Source: Pigmentiphaga kullae (GTDB lineage Bacteria > Pseudomonadota > Gammaproteobacteria > Burkholderiales > Burkholderiaceae_B). Taken from it: 64,000 nt of DNA. The stretch is taken from assembly GCF_004216695.1 (NCBI RefSeq), contig NZ_SGXC01000001.1:186001-250000 (forward strand), in the 5' to 3' direction. Below the pieces are notes generated by a model. It was not told the DNA's origin, did not search any database, and saw nothing but the letters and a program-made list of their open reading frames with translations. Made by a program: the position numbers and the translations under genes. This document shows, piece by piece, positions 9,259 to 17,243 of the stretch (its first letter is position 1; every line of letters starts with the position of its first letter).

Positions 9259-9954
9259 TTATCGGCTCATGGCATCGGGCACGGCGCTGAGCCGGTCGAA
9301 TACCCAGCTCACGTCGGTCTCGATGAATTTTCGTGCCTGCGCGTAATCGCCCGCGCGCATGGCCGCCACGGCGGATTCGTGCAGGCGGTCGGCGGCGATG
9401 GTATCGGTGTGCAGGAATTCGCGCGTGGCGCGCAGGTACGCGCCCGATTGCAGCCAGAGGCTGTCTATCATCGCCAGCATCACGGGCGACTGCGCGGCCT
9501 GGTAGATGGTGTAGTGGAAGATGCGGTTCTTCTCCAGGCTGTCGACCAGCCCTTCGCGCGAACGGCGCGCCACGGTGATCTCGGCGGCCAGTTGTTCCAG
9601 GTCGTCCAGTTGGCGCGCGGTCAGCCGCGGCCCCGCCCATTCGGTGACGGTGCCTTCGACCAGCACCCGCGAGCGCCGGATGTCGTCCAGCCGCTCGGGC
9701 GTGATCAGCGGCACGCGCACGGTGCCGCTGCGCATGGGCTCCAGCCCCTGCTGCGCCACCAGTTGCCGTAACGCCTCCCGCACGGGCATGGTGCTGGTCT
9801 CCAGCGCATTGGCCAGGTCCTGGATGCCTAGCAGCTGGCCGGCCGGATATTCGCCGTGCATCAGCTTGTTGCGCAGGGTCTGGTAGACCGCGTCTGACAC
9901 CGAGGACCGCACGACGGGTTTGATTTCGCCCAGGGCAGGGAGCATGGCGGCCAT
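9259..9954 (-). CDS. GntR/FadR-family (FCD) transcriptional regulator
   Basis: This is a 231-residue DNA-binding regulator with an N-terminal winged helix (VYQTLRNKLMHGEYPAGQLL, IQDLANALETSTMPVREAL) and an FCD ligand-binding domain. In that domain the metal-type residues would come from HYTIYQAAQSP and DRLHESAVAAM. I chose MAAMLPALGE as the start because it falls two bases before the end of the dioxygenase beta gene; the longer reading would run into that gene. FadR-group FCD regulators usually repress the operon they sit in and release it on binding a pathway acid. Here the gene is inside the run it probably controls, with a candidate operator upstream of the first gene. Confidence 0.9.
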   Translation of the reverse strand: MAAMLPALGEIKPVVRSSVSDAVYQTLRNKLMHGEYPAGQLLGIQDLANALETSTMPVREALRQLVAQQGLEPMRSGTVRVPLITPERLDDIRRSRVLVEGTVTEWAGPRLTARQLDDLEQLAAEITVARRSREGLVDSLEKNRIFHYTIYQAAQSPVMLAMIDSLWLQSGAYLRATREFLHTDTIAADRLHESAVAAMRAGDYAQARKFIETDVSWVFDRLSAVPDAMSR

Positions 9955-9955
9955 C

Positions 9956-10462
9956 CTAGACGCAGTAGAAATCGAGCATGGTGGGAATGACATCGTTCAT
10001 CAGCACGATCCTCTTGGCGACGATGCGCCAGCCGTCGCCATCGGGCCGGAGCAGGTGCTCGTAACGGCCGAAGAAGGTGTGCTGGTCGCGGCGCTTGACG
10101 TTGTAGACATGGCAGGTCCAGGCCGACTCGACCCGCACCCGGCCTTCGCCGGCCGCCGTCGCCACGCATCCCGTCACGGCATGGCAGGTGCGGGGCAAGG
10201 GGGTGGACGCCACCGACAGCCCGGACCGCACCCGCCAGACGCGATCCTCCAGCCCGGCGCGCGCCGCGCAATACATCAGCGACAGTTCGCTGTCCGGCGA
10301 CACCGACAGCCGATGCTCGTCGGTCCAGGCCGGCAGCCAGAAACTCGCGTCCTCGGCATACAGCGCCAGCCAGTCGTCCCAGCGCTGCGCGTCCAGGTGG
10401 GCGGCCTCCTGGAACACGACCGCCTGGGCGTCGGCCTGTACTTCCAGCGCCAGCCTGCTCAT
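9956..10462 (-). CDS. Ring-hydroxylating dioxygenase beta subunit
   Basis: This 168-residue structural subunit has the NTF2-like alpha+beta fold of ring-hydroxylating dioxygenases (benzoate/biphenyl type). It begins MSRLALEVQADAQ and shows the family pattern AQRWDDWLALYAEDASFWLPAW, then RVRSGLSVAS and a terminal RIVLMNDVIPTMLDFYCV. Its ATG overlaps the stop of the alpha subunit gene by four bases (ATGA), so the two are translationally coupled, as expected for an alpha3beta3 enzyme. The next gene, the GntR regulator, starts one base after its end. Confidence 0.93.
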   Translation of the reverse strand: MSRLALEVQADAQAVVFQEAAHLDAQRWDDWLALYAEDASFWLPAWTDEHRLSVSPDSELSLMYCAARAGLEDRVWRVRSGLSVASTPLPRTCHAVTGCVATAAGEGRVRVESAWTCHVYNVKRRDQHTFFGRYEHLLRPDGDGWRIVAKRIVLMNDVIPTMLDFYCV

Positions 10463-11775
10463 TTCAATTTCCTCGACCAGTTGCGGTATAGCGCGTGGAA
10501 CACGGTCTCGTCGCTCATCTCGAACGACCCCGAGATCGACGTGTCGGGCGCGATGTCCAGTTCCGCCGCGTGGGTGTCGGCCCCCGTCACCATCCGCCCC
10601 ATGCCGCGCGCATAGCCTTGCTGCCATTCGATCTCGCCGCTTTCGAAGCCGCGCTGGCAGTCCTCGAAGGTGACCGTGTCGTCGGGCGTGGCCAGGCCGC
10701 TGGGATTGAAGAAGTCCTCGTACTGGCGCAGGCGCTGACGCCGCTGTTCGGCATCCTCGCCCACCGGCGCCAGGCAATAGGAGGTGATCTCGGTCAGGTC
10801 CACCGCAAGCGGACGGATGACGCGCATCTGCAGGGCCGCGTTGGAAGCCAGTTGCAGGTTGGGGAAGATGTTGCACTGGCGCGTGCGCAGCATCCATTCG
10901 GCGCGCGTATCGCCCACGCGCGCGCGCAGTTCCGGCAGGCGCGCATACAAGGGGTGGTTCTCCACCGGCGAGGTGGTCCATACCAGCGCGTGCCCGTTGG
11001 GAAAGCCGAAGGATCCCATCATTTCCTCGCGCTTCTTGCCGCCGGCCTGCCAGATCGCCGCCTCGACGTCGGTGCGCCCCGCCATCCCCGAGCGCCGGTC
11101 CAGCAGCCGCAGGTAGGACGGATGCGTGGACGTGAAGTGATAAGCGTCGGTGGAATTCTCCAGTTGCAGCTTCCAGTTGGCGCGATAGGTATAGGTGACC
11201 GCGCCGGGAACGATCTCCAGGCCGGCCTCGCTCTGGTCGGCCGCCATGTCGATGAAGCGCCGGATGTCGCCCAGGTGTGTCTCGAGCGGCGGCACCTCGG
11301 CCGCCAGGCTGGCGAACAGGAAGCCGCGGTATTCCGCGAAGCGGGCCACCGGCTGGAGGTCGTGGCTGTCGTCGTCGAAGGCGGCGGGATACTCGCCCTG
11401 GGCCCTGCCCTTGACGCCCAGGTTGCGCCCGTCGCTGCCATAGGCCCAGCCGTGGTAGTGGCAGACATGGGTGCGGCGATTGCCGCGCCGCTGGTGGAAG
11501 ACCAGGGCGCCCTTGTGACGACAGGAATTGTGGAAACAGCGCAGCGTGCCGTCCTGGCCGCGCATGACGACCAGCGGCTGCCGGCCGATGCTGGTCGTGA
11601 GGTAGTCCTGCGGGTTGGGCACCTGGGAAGCATGGGCGACGAACACCCAGCCGCCATGGAAAAAGCGGTCCATTTCCCGGGCGTAGACATCCTGGCGACG
11701 GAAAACGTCGCGATGGACGCGGAATACGCCGTCCGCCGGCCGGTCGTCGATGAGTTGGGCGATGTCTGCCGGCAT
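10459..11775 (-). CDS. Ring-hydroxylating dioxygenase alpha subunit (Rieske)
   Basis: This is the 438-residue catalytic subunit, which adds O2 to an aromatic ring to give a cis-dihydrodiol. The Rieske [2Fe-2S] ligands are CRH at the start of CRHKGALVFH and CHYHGW; the mononuclear iron site is NSTDAYHFTSTHPSY with the D-x2-H-x4-H arrangement. I chose the ATG of MPADIAQLIDDRP over the upstream in-frame ATG because family members start about 30-40 residues before the Rieske domain. No ferredoxin or reductase gene lies in the run, so electrons must come from a protein encoded elsewhere. It is the first gene of the ten-gene run and probably defines its substrate class (aromatic or heteroaromatic acid, inference). 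Confidence 0.94.
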   Translation of the reverse strand: MPADIAQLIDDRPADGVFRVHRDVFRRQDVYAREMDRFFHGGWVFVAHASQVPNPQDYLTTSIGRQPLVVMRGQDGTLRCFHNSCRHKGALVFHQRRGNRRTHVCHYHGWAYGSDGRNLGVKGRAQGEYPAAFDDDSHDLQPVARFAEYRGFLFASLAAEVPPLETHLGDIRRFIDMAADQSEAGLEIVPGAVTYTYRANWKLQLENSTDAYHFTSTHPSYLRLLDRRSGMAGRTDVEAAIWQAGGKKREEMMGSFGFPNGHALVWTTSPVENHPLYARLPELRARVGDTRAEWMLRTRQCNIFPNLQLASNAALQMRVIRPLAVDLTEITSYCLAPVGEDAEQRRQRLRQYEDFFNPSGLATPDDTVTFEDCQRGFESGEIEWQQGYARGMGRMVTGADTHAAELDIAPDTSISGSFEMSDETVFHALYRNWSRKLK

Positions 11776-11797
11776 GGATTCCCCGAGGCGCGCCAGA

Positions 11798-11829
11798 ATT
11801 CGATATTGGATATTCGATCTTTGATCAAA
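11798..11829. promoter_or_regulatory. Candidate operator region upstream of the dioxygenase run
   Basis: In the 126-base gap before the dioxygenase alpha gene there are three head-to-tail heptamers, ATTCGAT, ATTGGAT and ATTCGAT (11798-11818). A perfect 10-base palindrome, TTTGATCAAA, follows at 11820-11829. AT-rich palindromes of this size are typical targets of GntR-FCD regulators, and such a regulator is the third gene of the downstream run. Binding is inferred and not shown by the sequence. Confidence 0.5.
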
Positions 11830-11901
11830 TCCTAGCAAGCGGATGACCACGATGACCAGAGGGTTTACCCGTGCCAGCGGAAACGCGGGGCCGCAGCCCC
11901 T

Positions 11902-12903
11902 TTATTCGGCGGTAATCGCAGCGTCGTTGATCAGTCGGGCCAGGCGCCGCGAGGCTTCGTCCATGATGCGGCGCAGTTCTTCCGGCGAGCCCGGACGGGG
12001 CTCTGCCCCTTGCTCCGTCAATTTGCGGGCGATATCGGGGTCCCGCAGGACGCGGCCCAGCGCGGCGCTGAGCCGCTCGACCACCGGTCCGGGCGTCCCC
12101 GCAGGCGCGAAAACGCCATACCATAGGTCCGATTCGAAGCCGGGAACCCCCGCCTGCGCCACGGTGGGCAGCATCGGCGCAGCGCTCGAGCGCGTGGCCG
12201 AACTCACAGCCAGCGCCTTGATCGTGCCGGCCGCGACCTGGCGCAGCAGGGGTGCGATGGGATTGAACATCAGGTCGACCTGCCCGCCCAGCAGATCATT
12301 GATGGCCGGTCCGGCGCCCTTGTAGGGTATGTGTACGAGGCGGGTGCCCGTCATGGACTTGAACATCTCCATCGCCAGGTGGTTGGGCGTACCGACCCCG
12401 ACCGAGGCGTAGTTCAGCGTGTCAGGATGCCTGAGCGCGTAGGCCACCAGCTCACCTACCGAAGCCACCGGCAGCCCACGCCGGACCACGAGCATTTGCG
12501 GCGTGCTGACCACCATGCCGACCGAGGTGAAATCGCGCACCGGGTCGTAGGGCAGGTTTTTCTTGAGCAAAGGGTTGATGACCAGGCCCGAAGTGGTGCC
12601 GAACAGCAGCGTGTAGCCGTCTGGTGCCGCCCTGGCCACCTGGGCCGTGCCTATCGTACCGCCCGCGCCGCCCACGTTGTCGATCACTACAGGCTGACCC
12701 AGCAGCTCGCCCAATCTGGGCGCCACGATGCGCGCCACGATGTCCGTGCCTCCGCCCGGCGGATAGGTCACAATCAGCTTGAGCGGCCGGCTGGGATAGC
12801 GAGCCGCGTCTTCGGCGGCCTCGGCCATGCCGGCGGCCAGCAGCACGCACAAACAGGCGGCGCACTTGCGCGCGCGCCGAAATCGTAGATGCATTGAGGG
12901 CAT
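11902..12903 (-). CDS. Bug/TctC-family periplasmic solute receptor
   Basis: This is a 333-residue secreted tripartite-tricarboxylate-type receptor. The ATG at 12903 (MPSMHLRFRRARKCA) is preceded by GGAGAG at good spacing, so I prefer it to the ATG 33 bases upstream. A signal peptide ends near AEAAEDA. Family landmarks are YPSRPLKLIVTYPPGGGTD, VVIDNVGGAGGTIGT, AAPDGYTLL, YDPVRDF, VHIPYKGAGPAINDLLGGQV and ESDLWYGVFAPAGTP. As with most Bug receptors, no membrane partner genes (TctAB) lie nearby. It is the last gene of a leftward set with a hydroxyacid dehydrogenase and an alpha/beta-fold protein; the ligand is probably a carboxylate (inference). Confidence 0.93.
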   Translation of the reverse strand: MPSMHLRFRRARKCAACLCVLLAAGMAEAAEDAARYPSRPLKLIVTYPPGGGTDIVARIVAPRLGELLGQPVVIDNVGGAGGTIGTAQVARAAPDGYTLLFGTTSGLVINPLLKKNLPYDPVRDFTSVGMVVSTPQMLVVRRGLPVASVGELVAYALRHPDTLNYASVGVGTPNHLAMEMFKSMTGTRLVHIPYKGAGPAINDLLGGQVDLMFNPIAPLLRQVAAGTIKALAVSSATRSSAAPMLPTVAQAGVPGFESDLWYGVFAPAGTPGPVVERLSAALGRVLRDPDIARKLTEQGAEPRPGSPEELRRIMDEASRRLARLINDAAITAE

Positions 12904-12944
12904 GGCGACTCTCCAGAAACCGTGTCCGGCGCGCAAGTTGCGGG

Positions 12945-13895
12945 TCAGGACACCCGTTGCCCGTCCAGGAACGCGCGTACCTGTCCAATGGCACCGTCAT
13001 AGAGCAGATGCAGGTTGTCCGTGGTGGCGTATCCCAGATGGGGCGTGCACAGGACGTTGTCCATGCGCAGCAGCGGATGCCCTCCGTCCGATACAGGCTC
13101 ACGGTAATGGACATCGATGGCGGCGCGGCCGGGACGCCCTCGCCTCAGCGCATCGATCAGCACGTATTCGTCCACAAGCGCGGCACGGCTGGTGTTCACG
13201 AGCAGCGCATCGGGCTTCATGCCCGCCAGATCGCCGGCGGTGACGATGCCGCGCGTCTCCTCCGACAATGGCAGGTGCAGGCTGAGCACGTCCGACTGCC
13301 CGAAGAACGTCGCCCGGTCGGCCGCCACCTCGAATCCGTCCTGGCGGGCGCGCGCGGTGGATGTCTCTCTGCCCCAGCAGACGACCCGCATGCCGAACGC
13401 CCGGCCGATTTCGGCCACTTGCCGGCCGACCTTGCCGTAGGCGTAGATGCCCAGCGTCGCTCCGCGCAGGCTGATGCCTGCCGTCGATAGCCATTGCCCC
13501 TGCTTCAGCCGGCGGATCTCGTACGGCAGATGCCGTTGCGCCGCCAGGATCAGCGCCCAGGTCAATTCCGCCGTCGGATACGTAATGCCTGGCCCGCCCG
13601 TCGCGACGACGATGCCTCGCTCCGCGCAGGCGCCGAGATCGATATGGCAGGTCCTTGAGCCGGTCTGGCCGATCAACCGCAGCCTCGGCAGGCGCTCGAT
13701 CAGCGCGCGGGGAAAGGCGCTACGCTGCTGTGTAAGAATGACCGCGTCCGCATTCGCCAGTAGCCCGGCCCTGGCCAGCGGGTCGTCGATGGCCTCCCGG
13801 CACACGGTGATCCCGCAATCAGCCAACTCGCCGATCCGGGGTGCGCTACGGAACATGTCGGAGTAGTCATCGAGCACGACGATTCTGAAGGTCAT
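12945..13895 (-). CDS. D-2-hydroxyacid dehydrogenase family protein (altered nucleotide-binding motif)
   Basis: This is a 316-residue protein of the phosphoglycerate-dehydrogenase-like group, cytosolic and NAD(P)-linked in known members. The catalytic Arg (NTSRAALVDE), Glu (DVHYREPV) and His (CTPHLGYAT) are all present. The Rossmann motif reads GIYAYGKVGRQVA, so the first glycine of the usual G-x-G-x-x-G is alanine, which is uncommon and may alter cofactor binding. The ATG overlaps the stop of the upstream alpha/beta-fold gene by four bases, and a Bug receptor follows 41 bases downstream. It probably oxidises or reduces a hydroxy/keto acid related to the Bug ligand. Confidence 0.9.
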   Translation of the reverse strand: MTFRIVVLDDYSDMFRSAPRIGELADCGITVCREAIDDPLARAGLLANADAVILTQQRSAFPRALIERLPRLRLIGQTGSRTCHIDLGACAERGIVVATGGPGITYPTAELTWALILAAQRHLPYEIRRLKQGQWLSTAGISLRGATLGIYAYGKVGRQVAEIGRAFGMRVVCWGRETSTARARQDGFEVAADRATFFGQSDVLSLHLPLSEETRGIVTAGDLAGMKPDALLVNTSRAALVDEYVLIDALRRGRPGRAAIDVHYREPVSDGGHPLLRMDNVLCTPHLGYATTDNLHLLYDGAIGQVRAFLDGQRVS

Positions 13896-14725
13896 GGAGA
13901 TCCGCTCCGGGAAGCCCGCTGGCCCAGCAGCCGCTGGATGAAGGGCGCGACGGACTCAGGGCGCTCCCAGGCCATGCCGAAGCGCGCGCCGGGCACGATC
14001 TCCGCTGCGACGAGCCGGCGGATGCGGCGGACATGGTCGGCCAGATATGGCGCGTAGAAGAAATGTTCTCCCATGAGCAGCACGGTGTCGCGGTCCAGTT
14101 GCGCGAGCCGCTCCGCCAAATCGTAGGCGTGCAGCGCATTCAACGCCTGCCACCGGTCGCGCCCCGCCTCGACCTGCGCACGATTGATGCGATCCATCCA
14201 CGCTTGCGTCGGATGCATCGGAGCATGCTCGCCGTCCTGCTCGATGACGAACGTCAGCGAACGCAGGAGCGGAAACCCCGTGTCATCCGCCGGGCGCAGG
14301 CCCGTCCTGAGCGATGCATGCCGTTCCTCGGCATGGAGGCGATCTCGATAGTAGGGGCAGTTGAGCAGCGCGACGCCCGCCACATGCTCCGCATCGCGTA
14401 TCCCCGTCTCGATGGCCGTCGCCGCGCCAGTCGCCTCGCCCACCACGACGTAGCGTCCAATTCCCAGTTCACGCATGGCCGTCTGGCCGCACTCGGCATA
14501 GTCGGCGATGGTCGGCTGGAAGCCGACGTGGTCCGACATGCCATGGCCAGGATAGTCCATGGCCACGATGCGGGCATGCGGCGCCAGGGTGTCCACCAGG
14601 GGTTCGCACAAGGCCGAGGACTGCTGGTTGATGTGAAAAATCAAGACCCCGGATGACCCAGCGCCCGCCTCCAGGCAATGGACCTGCCCCAGGCGGGTGG
14701 GAACGAGATGGCGGCGCTTTTTCAT
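13892..14725 (-). CDS. Alpha/beta-hydrolase-fold protein lacking the catalytic triad
   Basis: This is a 277-residue cytosolic protein with the alpha/beta hydrolase layout: an early strand (GVLIFHINQQSS), VAMDYPGHGMSDH, the nucleophile-elbow region VVVGEATGAATAIE and a C-terminal cap. Where active members have G-x-S-x-G, this one reads G-E-A-T-G, so the nucleophile serine is missing. The usual C-terminal GH...ERPE region reads GARFGMAWERPESVAPF, without the histidine. The fold assignment is good, but hydrolase activity is doubtful. Its frame continues upstream as noise opposite the LysR gene; the ATG at 14725 gives family length. It leads a translationally coupled set with the hydroxyacid dehydrogenase and Bug genes and is divergent from LysR. 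Confidence 0.85.
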   Translation of the reverse strand: MKKRRHLVPTRLGQVHCLEAGAGSSGVLIFHINQQSSALCEPLVDTLAPHARIVAMDYPGHGMSDHVGFQPTIADYAECGQTAMRELGIGRYVVVGEATGAATAIETGIRDAEHVAGVALLNCPYYRDRLHAEERHASLRTGLRPADDTGFPLLRSLTFVIEQDGEHAPMHPTQAWMDRINRAQVEAGRDRWQALNALHAYDLAERLAQLDRDTVLLMGEHFFYAPYLADHVRRIRRLVAAEIVPGARFGMAWERPESVAPFIQRLLGQRASRSGSP

Positions 14726-14807
14726 GTCGCCAGCATGCGCGCGGCGAATTATTCTTTCCAATTCATAGTTTTCATAAAACGATTCCCGCTGGATATGGGG
14801 GCTGGGA

Positions 14808-15707
14808 ATGGATCTGCACGATCTGCGATGCTTTGAAGTGATCGCCACATTGGGCAACATGAGTCGGGCCGCCGAACTGCTGGGCCGCACACAGCCTGCC
14901 CTGACCAAATGCATCCACCGCCTGGAGGGCGAAATCGGCGGCAGGCTCTTCCACCGCCGGGGACGCGGACTGGAGCTGTCAGAAAGCGGCGCCGTACTGC
15001 TCGCCAGCGCCGACCGCATCCGCCGCGAGGCGGCTGAAGCCAGACGGCATATCGCCGATCTATCCGAGGGCACGGCGGGCCTGGTGCGCGTCGGCGCAGG
15101 CGCACCGATCATGGGCCAGATGCTGCCGGACGTGCTGCCCGAGGTGCTGGCCCGCTCCCCTGGCGCCACCTTCCAGGTCGTGCTGGACACGGGCGCCGCG
15201 CTCGCGCATGCTTTGCGGCAGGGTGAACTGGACATCTGGATAGGTCCACTATCGAGTCCCCTCGACCCCGCCCTTTCCTGGCGGATGCTCTGGGAAGAAC
15301 AAAGCGTGGTCGTTGCCCGCCATGGCCACCGATTGGCCCGGCCAGGATTGCGCTTGGCCGACCTGGTCAATGCGGACTGGGCCCTGCCGGCCTCGGGCGT
15401 CGACACCCGACGCTGGCTGGAACAACTCTTGGCAAGGCACGGCCTGCCCGCGCCGCGCGTCGTCATCGAGACCAACCTGGCTCCCGCCCAGCCGCGCCTG
15501 ATCGCCGCGACCGACCTGCTCTCGATCGTGTCCAGACGAGCTCTGCGGTCGCCCGAAGTCGGCAGCCTGCTGGCACCGTTGCCGCTCGAGGGCGTCGTGT
15601 TGACGCGGCCATACGGCCTGCACCTGCGCAAGGAGGCCTATCTGTCCCCGGCAGCGTGCAAATTCATCGACGTTCTCGTCAGGCATGTGAGAGAACCGAC
15701 GACATGA
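14808..15707 (+). CDS. LysR-type transcriptional regulator
   Basis: This is a 299-residue regulator with an N-terminal winged helix (LRCFEVIATLGNMSRAAELL, TQPALTKCIHRLEGEIGGRL) and a C-terminal LysR substrate domain (VRVGAGAPIMGQMLPDVLPE through the VSRRALRSP segment). It is divergently transcribed from the alpha/beta-fold/dehydrogenase/Bug set across an AT-rich 82-base gap, the normal arrangement for an activator of that set. Its stop codon overlaps the start of the glycerophosphodiesterase gene (ATGA), an unusual coupling for a regulator. Confidence 0.92.
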   Translation: MDLHDLRCFEVIATLGNMSRAAELLGRTQPALTKCIHRLEGEIGGRLFHRRGRGLELSESGAVLLASADRIRREAAEARRHIADLSEGTAGLVRVGAGAPIMGQMLPDVLPEVLARSPGATFQVVLDTGAALAHALRQGELDIWIGPLSSPLDPALSWRMLWEEQSVVVARHGHRLARPGLRLADLVNADWALPASGVDTRRWLEQLLARHGLPAPRVVIETNLAPAQPRLIAATDLLSIVSRRALRSPEVGSLLAPLPLEGVVLTRPYGLHLRKEAYLSPAACKFIDVLVRHVREPTT

Positions 15708-16669
15708 AGAAGATCGCCGCTCTACTGGCCCTGGCCGCCGTGGCGCTATGGGCCGGCAACACCTCGCTGTTCCACGCGCCCCGGGCCGGCCACCCGCTCC
15801 CCCTGGCGCATCGCGGCGTGCACCAGGCCTATGCCGTGCGGGACCTGGACGCCGATACCTGCACCGCGGCCAGGATCCGGCCGCCCGTGCACGGCTATAT
15901 GGAAAACACGCTCGCCTCGATGCGTGCCGCCTTCGAGGCCGGCGCCCGGACGGTCGAACTGGACGTGCACCTGACGCCGGACGGGAAATTCGCGGTCTTC
16001 CACGACTGGACGCTGGACTGCCGCACAAACGGCCACGGCGTCACCCAGGACACGCCCATGACGGTGTTGCGGACCCTGGACGTCGGCCATGGCTATACCG
16101 CCGACGGCGCCAGGACCTGGCCGCTGCGGGGCCGCGGCGTGGGCCAGATGCCCACGCTGGACGAGGTGCTGGACGCCTTCCCCGGCGGCCGCTTCCTGGT
16201 CAATTTCAAGAGCCGGCGGGAAGAGGAAGGCCGGGCCCTGGCGGAAATGCTCGCGGCCCATCCCGCCTGGCGCGAGGCGGTCATAGGCGTCTACGGCGGC
16301 GCCGAGCCCACGCGCGCCAGCATCGCGCGCGTGCCGGGGCTGCGCGGCTACGATCGCGCATCCACGCTGTCGTGCCTGCTGCGCTACGAGCTCCAGGGCT
16401 GGAGCGGCATCGTGCCCGACGCCTGCCGCAATACGCTGGTGATCGTGCCGGTCAACTACGGGTGGCCCCTGTGGGGCTGGCCCTATCGTTTCGCCGCCCG
16501 CCTGCGCGCGGCGGGCAGCGAGGTCATCGTGATGGGTCCCTACTCGGGCGGCGGCTTCAACTCGGGCATCGATACGCCGGCGGACCTGGCGCGCGTGCCG
16601 GCCCGCTTTCCCGGCCACGTCTGGACGAACCGGATAGAAACCATGGGCGACCTGATCCGGGCACACTGA
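15704..16669 (+). CDS. Glycerophosphodiester phosphodiesterase family protein, secreted
   Basis: This 321-residue protein hydrolyses glycerophosphodiesters to an alcohol plus glycerol-3-phosphate in active family members. It has an N-terminal signal peptide (MKKIAALLALAAVALWAGN) and a GDPD TIM barrel with the expected residues: LAHRG, MENT, VELDVHLTPDG with metal-binding E-x-D, and FHDW with the general-acid histidine. The chosen ATG at 15704 overlaps the LysR stop by four bases; an upstream in-frame ATG lies inside LysR. Location is periplasmic or membrane-anchored. A function linked to the LysR regulon is possible only through the coupling. Confidence 0.92.
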   Translation: MKKIAALLALAAVALWAGNTSLFHAPRAGHPLPLAHRGVHQAYAVRDLDADTCTAARIRPPVHGYMENTLASMRAAFEAGARTVELDVHLTPDGKFAVFHDWTLDCRTNGHGVTQDTPMTVLRTLDVGHGYTADGARTWPLRGRGVGQMPTLDEVLDAFPGGRFLVNFKSRREEEGRALAEMLAAHPAWREAVIGVYGGAEPTRASIARVPGLRGYDRASTLSCLLRYELQGWSGIVPDACRNTLVIVPVNYGWPLWGWPYRFAARLRAAGSEVIVMGPYSGGGFNSGIDTPADLARVPARFPGHVWTNRIETMGDLIRAH

Positions 16670-16691
16670 TCCAGCCGGGGTATCCTAAGCC

Positions 16692-17234
16692 ATGCCCACC
16701 ACCGCTTCCGACCGTTCCCGCTGCTTCATCGCCCTCGGCCCCGACGACGACACGCGAGCCCGCCTGGCCGCGCTGGGCGCCGGCCTGCCGCCGGCACGCC
16801 TGCTGCCCGCCGACCTGCATCTGACCCTCGCTTTCCTGGGCAGCCTCACTCCCGATCACGAGACCCGGCTGCGCGCGGCGCTGGCGCCCCTGGCGCGCGC
16901 CCTGCCGGTGCTGGACGGCCAGTCGCTGGAACTGTGGCCGCAGCCGGCCCGGCCGCGCGTGGCGGTGGCCAGCTTCTCGCTGCCCGCGCCGCTGCGCCGG
17001 CTGGTCGAGGACACGCAAGGCATCGTGCGTGGCATGGGGCTGCCGGTGGAGGGCCGCCCCTTCCGGCCGCATGTGACGCTGGCCCGCTTCAAGGCGGGCC
17101 AGGCCATGCCGGACCTGCCGCGGCCCATGCCGGCAATTCCGACGGCGCGTTTCGGCACACTGGGACTGTATGCCTCGGCGCCGGCCGGATCGGAACGGCG
17201 CTATGCCGCGCTGTTCCGGTTCGACCTGGCCTGA
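16692..17234 (+). CDS. thpR: RNA 2',3'-cyclic phosphodiesterase (2H phosphoesterase)
   Basis: This 180-residue cytosolic enzyme of the LigT/ThpR family opens 2',3'-cyclic phosphate ends of RNA and shows 2'-5' RNA ligase activity in vitro in known members. The two H-x-T-x signatures are present at residues 43-45 (HLTLAFLG) and 127-129 (HVTLARF), with RCFIAL at the N-terminus. It lies 22 bases after the glycerophosphodiesterase gene on the same strand and ends nine bases from the convergent sulfatase gene. All catalytic residues are intact. Confidence 0.94.
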   Translation: MPTTASDRSRCFIALGPDDDTRARLAALGAGLPPARLLPADLHLTLAFLGSLTPDHETRLRAALAPLARALPVLDGQSLELWPQPARPRVAVASFSLPAPLRRLVEDTQGIVRGMGLPVEGRPFRPHVTLARFKAGQAMPDLPRPMPAIPTARFGTLGLYASAPAGSERRYAALFRFDLA

Positions 17235-17243
17235 GCGCCGGCT

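Noticed and set aside
13892-15631. Long upstream extension of the alpha/beta-fold protein across the LysR gene
   Set aside because: The extra 300 residues are antisense to LysR and show no homology; the ATG at 14725 gives the family length.
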